DNA of 64,000 bases from Pelagophyceae sp. CCMP2097 (lineage: Eukaryota > Sar > Pelagophyceae), in the NCBI GenBank assembly GCA_026770575.1, contig MU657265.1, positions 82,528-146,527 on the forward strand, given 5' to 3'. Both the position numbers and the translations under genes were made by a program. The notes below the pieces were generated by a model. It ran no database searches. It was not told the DNA's origin and saw only the letters and a program-made list of their open reading frames with translations. This document shows, piece by piece, positions 44,501-56,500 of the stretch. The first letter of the stretch is position 1; each line of letters begins with the position of its first letter.

Positions 44501-47500
44501 CCTTGCAAGGAATTTGCCTTTCGAATGAAACTGCAAGGAATTTGCCTTTCGAATGAAACCGTCGACGTTCAAAGGGGCCCGTCGGGACGCCGCCGTCACG
44601 AGTTGGGCCAGCGCCCAGTACGCCGTCGTCGCCTCCGCGCCGGCCGAGCCGCGCGCCGATGCGAACAACGCGTCCACAGCTCCGTCTCGCCCGAGCGCGG
44701 ATCGAAGACTCGCGTGGCACGCTAAATTCCCGACGAGCAAGCAGGCCGCCCTTCTCGCCGCCGGCAGCTCGGCCGCGAGAAGTAAGACGACGCCGGCCAT
44801 TTGCGGCGGGCTCGGCCGCGCGGCGGCGTCCGTGGTTTGGCCGACTCGCGCATACTCGGCGAACTGCACCGCTCGAGCGTCGAGCCGCTCATCGCCCGTC
44901 GCCACCGCCTCGACCAACGCGTTGCAGCCCGCGTCGCCCAGCGCGGCGACTGCGTTGGCGAGGGCGTTGGCGGCGTTGCACTGGATTTCCGCCGACTGGT
45001 CGCTGTCCAGGAGATTCACATTTTCCGGCGCCACGATGCACCGCAGTAAGACTGGGAACCCGCCCGCGGCGACGAGTCGCGCTGCGTTGGGCGAGTGGAG
45101 CGAGAGCAGATTGGCGAGCGCCTAGTTTGAGGCTCGTAGGGTGCCGAAAGAGGTGGCCCGCGCCGAGTTTTGGATGCCGCCCTTCGAGGAGCCGGACGAT
45201 TTGCTTTTTCGACGGGATTTCCAAAAGGGGCGGCCGCGCCCTTTTCGAGGGCCCTTCCAAAGGGACTCTGCCAGAGGCCAGTTCGTTGCCCGAGCTCGCC
45301 CCGTACCCAAATGCGCCCTCTCAATTCGACCATGGGCACGCCCGGTCCGGAGCAAAGGGGCCGACAAAGTCACTCCGGCGATTCGCACTTTGGAGGCGCC
45401 GCGCGATGTTTGCCAACGGGCCGCACCCTGGGGACCGTCAGAGAGGAGCCGCAACACGGCTCTTGCACGCCGCCCTTTCGAGCCGCGGTCCCGAGCGAAC
45501 TGCCGCAGGGCCCATCAAAGAGGCCCATGCATCCGCCACTGCAATTCCGTGGCAACGTCGCCGTCTCAAAAAAACGCCGCAAGCATCCTGCGACGAGGGT
45601 CCCTGCGACTGCGGTCCCTGCCATACAGCAGTTCCCACTCGATTCCCATAAGTCCAAAGCCAAAAGGCCAAAATCCAAGATCCAAAACCAAACATGTCAA
45701 AATCGCACCAAGGCAGATTTAAAGGTTTAATAAAATCCCAGAGTCTTCTTTTTGAAGTGTGCTGGACAAAATGGAATTGATTAAATCCAAAATGGCCGCC
45801 TTGTTGAGATTTTGACACGCCTTTGGTTGTGGATCTTGGATTGTGGCTTTCGCCTTTCGCTTTGGGCCTTAAGGTTTTGGACTTTTGGGCATCAAGTGTG
45901 AACTGCTGGAGAGTCGCCGTGTAAAAGTCTCGCGGCGAGGGCACCGTCGCGAGTCGCATGAACCCGAATACTTGCTGGATCAAGAACCTTTCGGCAAGCA
46001 CCCTGTGAGAAGATGGGTGCGACTTTGCCGATCAAGTGACCTTGCGGCGTGGGTCCCGTCGGGCGTGGGTCCCAGCGTGCCGCCGTCTCCGTGGGCCGCA
46101 CGAATTTTGATGACGACGACTTTGGATTCCGTGAGTTCTCTTTGTGAGTCTATGCGACAACTGCCCAATGGACAGAGTCAAAAGTCGAAATCTGTTCTTT
46201 GCCCCGATGCGTCGGACCCTGATACGAGGGCGTTGCGAAGAAGAAGAAGGCCCTTGCGGCAAGGCACGGCCCCTCAACAACTCCCCTCTGTCAACGAGCC
46301 CCTTGGACCCCGAAAGCCACCTTGTTCGAAGCGCCCGCGGCGCCCGTTGGCAACGTCGAATAGGGCCGCCATCCAGAAGCACCGCCCGAGTTGCCGCCCG
46401 AGCAGCGCCGGTGTGGTTCCAAAGGATCGACGTCGCCAAAGTAGAGAGGGCCCCCAAAACCAAAAACCAAAAGCCCGGCAACCACGTCGGCCGTCCGTCC
46501 CGGCCAGACTAGCCCGGGGGCCGCCGCGAGGCTTCTGGGGGAAATGCCGACGGCGCCTGAAGTTGGCCCCTTGAAAAGACCACGTTTGCCGCGTGCGCCT
46601 GCGCCGATCTGGGACGGAGCACGCCGCATCTGAGACGTCGTTGTCCGGCGCACGGCGCAGCACCTCGACGAGGGCCTCGACTCCGCCGAGTTGCCCCAAG
46701 AACCGTTGATTCTCCTCGAGCCGATAGGCCAGGTTCGAGACGGCGTCGCAGGCCAGCGCCACCACCGCCGAAGAAGCGTGCCTCGCCAAACCCAAGGCGC
46801 ACTCCAAAACGCCCACCGTCGAGCCCAACGACCGCCTAGAGAGTTTCGGCTTGGGAATTTCGGGCTTTGAGCGAGGCGGCTGCACCAAGGCGGCTGCGTC
46901 TTCGCCTTTGACCACCGCCCCCAAAGGCCGCCGGGCGAATGTGCCGGGCGAATTCGGCGCTGCGGGGCGGGCCATCCGGGCCGGCCCCGGAAGCAGGGCG
47001 CGCAATTTTCGAAAAGGGCGCCTTTTGGCCTTTCGGCGAGGCCGTCCGAGGCGCCTCTCTCGAACAAGACCGCGAAGGGGTCGTGCCCCCTCCGGGCCGC
47101 CTGAAACCCGGCCAAGTCGTTGCCGTCTCTTCAAGGTGATTTCCGAGGGCCCTCCTTGTGGGTCTCCAAGAGTGCGATGAAGAACGCCGCCTCGAAAGGG
47201 TGCCCCATCTCCGGGCTCCCGTGCCTCTCGATGCAAGTCTCACACGGCCCGATGCAAGGACCGGCATCCGGGACCGTCTCTTCAAGGTGGTCTTCAAACT
47301 CGAAAAAGAACGGGCTCTCCTGGCCCCATCCTATTGGTTTTTTGGGGGCCGCCCATCAAAGCGGCCCTCGCATTCGGGCCGTTGACCGGGCCCGTCACCG
47401 GAACCGCCCAAAGGAACCGCCCAAAGGAACCGCCCAAAGGAACCGCCCACCGGAACTGCCCTTTGACCGTCCTTCTGGGCCGGCCTCTCAAGCGGCCGTC

Positions 47501-50500
47501 TTCGGCGACCTTGGTGGGCCGCTGCTCCAACGCGTTGAAATGTTCGACTTTGACGCTTCTTAGAGTCCCAAGAAATCGCTGAAAAGAAGCCTCGAATCAG
47601 AGGCGCATTTTCGGCGCCGCGCAAAAGGCGCGCGCCGCGCGCGCCCGGGGGGGGGCCCGCAAGCTCAAAACGGCCATTTTTCGGCGATTCTTCGAGGCGG
47701 CCCCCGGAAGAGCCCCGGGAGGGGGGCCCTTCTCGAAACGGCCGTCTCAAGAAAAAGGGCCGTTCCGTCTTCCGGCGCGGCCTCTGAAGGGCCGTTTGGG
47801 CGAATGCGGGCCGGTGGCCTCGAAGCCCGCATCTCGAGCCCGTTTTCGGGAAAAGGCCGTTTTCCGAGAAAAAGGAGGCCACCTCGGAAAGACCGCGTCG
47901 AAAAGTCGAAAAGGGGTCCACGGTCCAAAGGCCCGCCGGCTCCTCCGAAGACGTTTGGTTTGAAAACGAGTCGACCGGCAAGCCAGAAAACCCGGCATGG
48001 TCCACGCCGACGACGGAAGCGACGCGCCGCTTCGTCCCTTTCAAGGAACCCCGCTTCATCCTTGGCGGCGTCGGCAAGAACGGTCCACCGCGTTTTCGAA
48101 AGGGCGTTGCGCTCGTTTGCCATGTCGGCGCGGGAGTCGTCGCGCGATGGCCGTTTCGTACGAGGCGCAGGCGAGCGCAAACGCCGTCGCGACGACGCAG
48201 TCGTGGTCCGAGTCGTGGCGGAGGCCGACGAGGAGCGCGATGAGCGGCGGCCCAGATCCGTTTGGCGAGGCCAACAACTTGAGGTTGGCGCGGTTCGGGC
48301 CTTGGTGGGCTCTCCGAGACCGGAGAGCCCACTGCCTGCGCTGCAGGGCCGCGTCTCGGGGTGCAAAGCGCGCGGCGTCCGGTCCGCGCTCCCCGCCGTC
48401 GCATTCCGTGGCGGCGTCGCTCTGCCGCGCGGCGTCGCGCTTCCGCCGCAGCCGACTCTCCTCCCGCTGCGAGGCGGCCAGGACCCAGAGGTCGTGCTGC
48501 AGCTTGACTTGGAAGCCCATGGCCCGGGCATCGACCTGATTTCGTCACGGTCGAAAACCCCCTTGCCAGAGCCCCCTCTCTCCCGCAAGAAACCCGGTCT
48601 GGCAACGCGGCAAGGTATGCGTTGCCGTCCCAGCCGAGCTGGGCTAAGGCCGTCGCGCCGAGTCGCCGGAGGACCTTTCTGGGCGACGTCGCGAGGGCGG
48701 CGAGCATCAACGGCGCGCCGTTTGAGCGCAGAGCGTTGTTCGAGGCGCGAGACGAGCCCGCCAAAGCGCCTAGATGCAGTCGACGTGACCTTGGGCAGTC
48801 GACGCGGGCCGCGCTCTTGGCCCTTGCGCCACCCTTGGACAAGCACCACGACGATCCCGTTGTTGCAGAAAAGGCCCCCGTGTTGCAGCGACGGTTTTGC
48901 CGTGTCCACCGTGTGCACGTCCGAGGGTCCGGAGTCTCGGGGACCGTTGAACGGGCAGCCGGAGTTTCGGGGACCGTTGAACGGGCATCGCCGACAACTC
49001 GACGCGAGTCCACACGGCGTTGGCAAGGAGCAGCGCCGCCAGACCTTTGCCCCCACCCCGCAACGTCGCAAACGTCGACTGAGCCCCGAAGAACAACGTC
49101 CAAGTCCTGGCCGGGGCCGCCAAACCACCCAGGAACGTTCTTCGGAACTCCGCCAAAACACCCAGGAACGTTCTTCGGAACATGCTCGAGGGGCAGGTCC
49201 AGTGCCGCCGAGCCTGCGCCCGCCTGTTGCGGGGCCCTATGGAGTGGCCTTCTGGACCGTTTTGGGGCCCGTCGATCGAAGCGATGGCCACAGAGGGCCC
49301 GTTCTTGGGACCGTCAAAGTCAATGTCCAAAGGGACGTAGCCAAGCGACCATCCGAGGGACCGAGCCTCTCGAGGGGCCGTCGAGACCCGTTTCGAATGG
49401 CCGTCGAGACGGGGCCGTCGAGACGGGGCCGTCCGTCTCCAGGGGTCATTTCGAGACGCCGTCTCGGAAGCGTCGTCTCAAGACGCCGTTTCGAATGGCC
49501 AACGAAAGGGGCCGTCTCGAGGGGTCGCCTCGAGGCACTGTCCCGAGGGGCCGTCTTAAGGACCATCTCGAGGACCGTCTTAAGGACCGCCAAGACGGCC
49601 GTCCCGAGGACCGTCCCGAGGACCGTCCCGAGGACCGTCCCGAGGACCGTCCCGAGGACCGTCTCGAGGACCGTCTCGAGGACCGTCTCGAGGGGCAGTC
49701 TCGAGAGAGCCGTAAAGAGAGCCGCCTCGAGGACCGTCTCAAACATCGTCTTCGGGGCCGTCTCAACGTCGTTTTGATGCCGTCTTGAGGACCGTCTCCA
49801 AGCCGTCTCGAGGACCATCTCGAGGGCCGCTTCGAGGCCCACGGGTCGTTTGGAGGCCGTCGAGACAACGCCGAGACGGACCGTCTTCAAGACCGTCGGA
49901 CCGTCCTCTACGGAACACTTTGATGCCACCGTCTCAGACCGTCCTCGACAGACCGTCTTCTGAACCACCCCAAGGTCGTTGCGTTGCGCTCTCGCCGGAT
50001 GCGCCGTCCAAAGGAGATGGGCCTTGGCATGCATGTGACGAGTCGATTATGGCGCACTGTCCTGAAGCTGAAACTCGCCGCTCCTCGGGCCATACAGTGC
50101 ATTCGAGAGTCGTAGGCGTTCTCGGCCCCTGCGGGGCCCTCTCCAAGACACCGGTCTTTTTGACATGGTCTTTTTGACCCCCCGCGGCACGTTTCCCGCG
50201 GCGCCGTCCAAACGTCCTTGTGACACCACGTTTACGGGGTCCCGAATACAACGACGTCGTGGCAACGTCCTTGTGGCGAGTTGCCATAAAACGCCGCGTC
50301 GGACAAACGTATACCATGTCGCTCTGACGTCCCCTGCATCTCAGATTCGATTCCGTCGCGACGAGGTCGATGCGGCACCGGGCCCTCTACGACGAGGGCC
50401 CCCGGAAAGGAGCCCTGTGGCACCGGTCCCTGTATCTCTGACGGCATCCGAAAGAGTCCCAATTCCGTCTCGACGAGAGTCCCAATTCCGTCTCTGAAAC

Positions 50501-53500
50501 GAGCACCCGTTGCGGCGCGATGCCTCTTGCCCTGCGACACCGTCGTCGTGGCGACGTCTCTCCTCGAGTCCATGCGATGATTGGTCCCCGAGGCACGTTT
50601 CCCGGAACGACGTGCTGCGACTCGCGTACGACTCGCGTACGACTTGGGTTGCCTGTTCAAAGGTCCGTTTCAAAGGTCCGTTTCAAAGGCCCGGTCAAAT
50701 TGAGAGGTCCTTTGGAGATGCAACGGGCCCCTCGACTGCAAGTTGCAGTCGGTCCCTGGGGCAAACGTGACTTCGGGTCCACTTTGGTTGGTTGGGCCCC
50801 GGAAACGAGGTGCAAGTCTGAAAACGTCCGAGAACCGACCTCCGCTCCGTGGCCGCTCCGAGGCGCCAAAGGCGGTCCCTTGGTACACGTCCCTTGGTAC
50901 ACGTCTGTTCGTACGGGACCCAAGGGCAGCCGGCGGTCTACGGCCAGACCGTCGTCCGTACAGGGCCGTCGTCGGACCGCACGAGGGCCGTCTTCGGGTC
51001 TCGTTCATCGGACCGTCAAACGGACCGTCCAGAGGCACGTCGAGGGCCGTTTTGGAGGGCCGTTGGGCATCGCGGGACCGTGCACGTCTTTCGACGGTCG
51101 GAGCGGCCGAATTCGGACCGCACACGGCCGTTGAAGAGGGCCGTCTCGGTCCGTACGGGGCTGCCTTCGGGCCGTTTCAAGCGCCGTTTCAAGGGCCGTT
51201 TCAAGGGCCGTTTCAAGGGCCGTTTCAAGGGCCGTTTCAAGGGCCGTTTCAAGCGCCGTTTCACGGGCCGTTTCAAGCGCCGTTTCACGGGCCGTTTCAC
51301 GGGCCGGAGGCTCGGGCCGCCGAGTGGTTGAATTCGGCGATCCAAGGACCGTTGTTCCGGGCCGACTCGAGCCACGTTCGGGAGGGGCCTCTCGAGGGGC
51401 CTTTGGAAACGGCTCGAGGTTGATGCGGCGCAGGGCTCTCGTGTCCACGTTGCCAAGGTCGATTTTAAGGTGGCACACCCCGACGGGGTTCGAACCCGAC
51501 GGGGTTTGGGGTGACGGCGGTCCTGCGTGATCCCCTGTTCCCGGGTCGAGAGGACGACGGGATCCACGTCCCTGATCCGGATGGCCTCAAAGCCGGATGC
51601 TCCGGTCCATGGTGTTGGTGCGACTTCGGGTCCGAATGGTTTGGGAGGATCGAATCCACCTTGGTCCGGCAATGCAAGCACCAAGTGCGCATCAAAGGAG
51701 AAGAACGATGCGGCTCCTTTTCCGTTTGACAGCGTGCTTTTCTGTCCACGCGCGTCGGGAAAGGCGCCATCCAGTGGTCCGCCAGAGTTTTCGAGATGCC
51801 GAAATCACCGTCGGACCATTCCCCAGAGGGTCACGAGTTGCGGCACCGCGGCGACAGAAAGGACTCTTGTGCGCCTCTGGTCTTGTGCGCCGGGTCCTGT
51901 GCGCCGGGTCTTGCCGAGTGGCGGAGCACGTCCGCCCCCGGTTCCAACCAAGGACCCCGTCTCGAGGTCCAACTCGATTCTGATTTGAACCCCCGGCTCG
52001 CAGTTTCTGCCGACTTTTCAACGTCGCGACCACACGTCCGTCCCCAGAGGCAAGGTGGATCGTGCCCGGACTCCGGGCCCGTGGCACGCCTGCCCCTCGG
52101 AGCCCGCCCAGTGGCGAGCTGCCCGCCTCACGACATGCCAGAGGACTTTGGGGCCCCATGGCGAAAAAGGTCTGAAACGCAAAAGGGCACGCATTGGGGC
52201 CCTTTGGGAGTGCGTTTGACGCAACGGCACCGGAGTCCCGAATGGGCCCCGACTTGCGCGGCCCCGATTCGGTTGCAGACGCGCCTTCCCGGTGGCGATG
52301 CTTGTATCACACTTGTTCGACTTTGGGTCCTTCAAAGGGCCCCACATACTTGCGTCCTGAGCGCCGACGCCCGAGGGGGCGACGTCGCGAATGCACCCTG
52401 CGACTTTGGAACCGACTCAACGGCGAGGGGTCCGGCAATGATGGCATCAACGTGATCCGTGTATCAAACTTCCCCTGCTCCGTGGTTCCATGGTGGCGCC
52501 CACCGTCGCACAACAACCCGACGGCACCGGCATCCCGAGACACAGCGGCGTCGCTTCAGAACCTCGTGTGAAAAACTCGTGCGACTTTGCACGCGGCAAG
52601 GTCCCTTTTGAAATCAGGCAAGCAACGCGCCGCTGCGTAGATTCGGACCGCTGAGAATGCCCTTGCTCCGGCGAGTACTTGAGAGGGCCCCTTTCGGGGC
52701 CTTTGGCCGCTCTCGACAGCACTGTGTGGCTCCCTGATTTGCAAAGTCGCGATTCCGGCGTCTCAAAAAAGACCAGAATCCGTTTGGGAGACGGCCTTTC
52801 TTCAGCGGCGATTTTCTGCGGCATGGCCGGTGCCCGGAAGCCATGCAGCGCTGCCGAGAGTGCGACGGCTCCCCGTTAGGGGCCCTCTGCGACCACTTGC
52901 CCAGACCACCAAATCCTGGGGGGTGGCCCCGTCCGGGTGGCTTAGAGCGGGCCCCTGTTCCAAGATGACTCGGGTCTGCACTTTTGGCTCCCGTGCGGTT
53001 CCAAGAATTCATGTGCGGTTCCAAGAATTGCACCAACGTCCCCACGGCGGCACAAGGTCCCCCACGGTGGCACAAGCCCCCCCACGGTGGCACAAGTGGC
53101 GACGGGTCGGTTCGTCGCGACGATGGGTCGCCGTTTCCGTGGCTTGCAGGGTCGGATTTCGACTTGCACGGCCCCGAGAGTCTGCTTGCACATTGCCGAG
53201 ACGTCGGCACATTTTCCAGAGCCAGGTGCAGCAGTTGCCGCGAGTCCAAAGCCAAAAGTGGAAGGCCAAAAGATGCCAAACCATGTCAAAATCGGCCCAA
53301 GGCGGCTCTTTCAAGATTGAATAAAATCCCACATTTTTGAGCATTCCAGCTCCAAAATGGTGCAAGTGGATTTTGATAAAATCCGAAATGGCCGCCTTGG
53401 TGCGATTTTGAGGCGCCTTTTGGTTTTGGATCTCGGCCTTTGGCTTCGGGCTGTGGGCACTGGTGCCTTTTCCGGGTCCCCAAGATCCCGAGGCGCCCTT

Positions 53501-56500
53501 TCCCTTTTTGGAGGGACGCTGCCGATACAGCATCTCGAGGCGAAGAAGAAGCAGAGCTGGCCCGCATCCAGCCCGAGCGTGTGCGCCGCGACGCGCTCGC
53601 GCCAGACCGCCTTGTTTAAGCGGTTCTGCTCCGAGAGGTCGAGTTGCCGCTGCCGCTGGAGGAGCGTCTCCATGTGCTTGACCTCTATCGCGACGCGAGC
53701 GGAGCCCCTGACCAGGGCGTGGACCCAGAGTTCCAGCCGCGCCGAGTGGCCGCGTTCTACACCGAGCTCCAGACGGCAGGCCGACTTGACCCGTGCGACC
53801 CTCTCCTGCAGCGCCAAGTTCGTCGCGTCGCCCACCTCCCTCTTGGCCGTTTCCAGCGAGAGGCCGAAGCGGAGGCTCGTCGCGACGTCGGCGTGCAGGT
53901 GCGTCGCGGCGGCCGAGTGCTCCATGCCCGCCCGCAGCCCCGCTTCCAAACCGTCGCGGTGCCGCGCTTCCCGAAGCGCGTCCTTGCGCCTCGCCGTTTT
54001 GTAGCCCTCGAAGTCGTCTGAAATCTTCAACGTGACGCTCTTGGAGCAGCGCAGCGCGCGGTGCCCCGCTTCCAGCGCCGCGGCGCACAAGCGGCGCGAC
54101 GTCCGCCGCTCCTCGACGAGGAGCGAGTGGACGTGGTCGATGGCCAAGACGGCGGCTCGCGCGTCGTACCTCCGGGCCAAGACCTCTGCTCGGGCAGACT
54201 CGGCCAGCATCTGCACGCATAGACGCGTCGAGCGCGTCGACTCGAGCGACAGCGGCAGCCGCGAGTGTTGAAAGGCGGTCGGCGCGCCGTCGTGCGCCGC
54301 ACAGTTTGCCGCGGTCAGGCACGCACCCAAGCCTTGCCGCCGGCCCCGTCGTTCCCGGTCGCGCGCCAATCTCCTCGCTTCGTGGATGCTCGCCAGCCGG
54401 GCGTAGGCGGCCGCGAGGCGGGCATCGACGGAGCCGAGTGCCGCGTCGTTGCCGAGGGCCGCGTCCCCTGCGTCCCGTGAAATTTCGCACGCGTCGGCCA
54501 TGCCGACGAGGCTGGCCACGTCCAAACGCGCCGATGCTTCAACGTCGAGCAGAGCCCGCCTTTCCGCGCGCGAGGCCCCGTCGCCGCCGAGGCGGCCGAC
54601 GTCCGCCCTCCAGAATCCGGCTTCCGCCCAACGCGCCTTTCGGATGCCGACGCCGACTCTGAACAACTGCGCGCGCACGTCGAGCAGAGCCAGCTGCGCC
54701 GCCACGACCGTCTCCATGGCTGAAGCGTCGCCCAAAGCGTTCCCGGCGACGGCGCGCGCGCGCTCAGAGGTGATGGCGAGGAGAGACCTATCCGGGGCCC
54801 GTGCTCCGAGAACCGCAGGGCTTTCGAAATCCGCCTTGCCAAAATCGCCTTGCCAAAATCGCCTTGCCAAAATCGGGTTGCCAAAACGGCACCGACCCCT
54901 TTGCAACACCCGCGGAGCGTCGGGCCACCGCGGAGCGCGCTTTCGACGGGGTCCGTTGGGGGTCCGTTGAACAGACCGTTGAAGCGGACCGTCCCCAAAC
55001 GGTGCAAGGGCCCCCATCTTCGGTCCGCTTTCGGGTCCGTGTCGAGCGCCCTGCGGGTCCGTCGGCCGCTGGAAAAGGGGCCGCTGGAAAAGGGGCCGTT
55101 GGAAAAGGGCCCGTTGGAAAAGGGTCCGTTGGAAAAGGGGCCGCTGGAAAAGGGGCCGTTGGAAAAGGGCCCGTCGGAAAAGGGCCCGTTGGAAAAGGGC
55201 CCGTTGGAAAAGGGCCGTTCTCGGATCCGTTCGTCGGCCCTCGGGTCGGCCTGCTTTTGCATCCACGAAAGTGCGCCTTGTCTCCACCTTGGCAAGGGCC
55301 GGTGCATTCCGACGAACGTGCCGTCTCCACCTTGCGGTCCAACGGACCTTGCGGTCCCACGGATTTCGGCAAAGTCCTGGTTGGGGCCGTCTTGGTGGCC
55401 CGAAAAAGGGCCGCAGGCCAAAGGTACGTCCTCGGGTGCAGGATGCGTCTGTGCGCTCAAGCGCGCCCGTTCGAAAATCCCAATCTGATGCCGTTGGAAA
55501 ATCCGCATCAGCACTGGTCCGAGGGCCCGCCTCGTTCGTCTTCTGCGTCGCCTTTTTGGTCCGACCCGCCCTCGGACCCGCCCTCGTCCTCCCAAGCGTC
55601 AGACCGTTGGATCCCGGGCCTTTTCCAGGATCCGTCGCAACTCGCCGCACAAAGGGGCCGTTGCAAGGGTCCGTTGCAAGGGGCCTTTCGGGGCAGCCCG
55701 TCTCTGGATCCAGGTCCAGAAATCGGATCCAGCCGTCCCACCAAGGTGGAGAGATGGCCCTAGAGCGCTGCAAGGTTGAGACGGTCCCGAGGAGAAGGCC
55801 ATCTCGATGACTTGATCCCGTTTCGGTCCCAATCGTGTGCCCTCTGACCTGGCAAGTGGTGCTGCCTCTCGACGACGAGGTTGAAACGGAGCACGGCGAC
55901 GGCCCCAAAAAACGTCTCAGACGCCGCAACCGACGCCTGGAGCCGCAAGAGCTCGGCGGTCTGCTTCGCCGCCGCGGCGGCGTGCCCGGCGCGGGCGGCC
56001 ATGGCGCGCTGCGCGCCGGAAACGAGCCACTCGCATCGCTCCATCTCAAGTGAAAATTCCGCTTTGCAAAAACAAACTTGCTCATCTAAACGGTCCTTCG
56101 CGCGCAGCGCCCGCGCCACGCCGCGCACCTACGCGCAGATGAGCGCACCGGCGGGTGCCCTTCACCCCGCGGGCCTTCTATTGCATAGGGCCCCCAGAGG
56201 CCTCCTCTCGAAGCACCCATGGCTTGCCCATCATGCAGTGTCGCCGAAAAGAGTCGCGGCCCAAACGACGTCGAATTCCGGCACGGTCCGGATTCGTCCA
56301 CCGTGGCGGATCCGGAATTCGGCCGTCTTCGGCGTCCTTTTCCGGGCCATGCTTCTCGGCGACGGCTTCCCCGCGAGGACCCACGAGATGCTTGGGGGTG
56401 GTCCCGTCCGGGAGCCACAAGTCCGGCCCGTTGCACCTCTCCGACGGCGCGTCGTTTGACAGCGGACAGAAGAAGTCGCACTGTGCCTCCGGGGCGCCTC

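Larger units (their letters stand above)
48770..53528 (-). other. Giant gene intron 7: 4.8-kb repeat-filled intron
   Basis: Contains 12-nt minisatellites at 49599-49695 and 51169-51305, GACAAGGTCCC-type repeats around 50.0-50.6 kb, a self-complementary CGGGGTTCGAACCCGACGGG near 51484 and a foldback element at 53225-53475. If the locus is really two genes, the boundary must lie here; I see no start or stop that argues for it. Confidence 0.55.

Noticed and set aside
47331..49161. 590-aa and 498-aa open frames on the minus strand
   Set aside because: They run across introns in the wrong frames. The armadillo peptides sit in other frames between splice sites.
51480..51515. Pol III B box GGGTTCGAACCC
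   Set aside because: It is a self-complementary repeat without an A box or tRNA fold, inside an intron.
55849..55866. GT donor CAG|GTCAGA for giant-gene exon 6
   Set aside because: It matches the donor consensus better but puts exon 7 out of frame. It would need an extra exon that I could not find, so it is kept only as an alternative.
53311..56085. A 924-aa open frame on the minus strand
   Set aside because: Only 53529-54787 has coding character. The rest is a GC-rich minisatellite intron and the shadow frame of exon 6.
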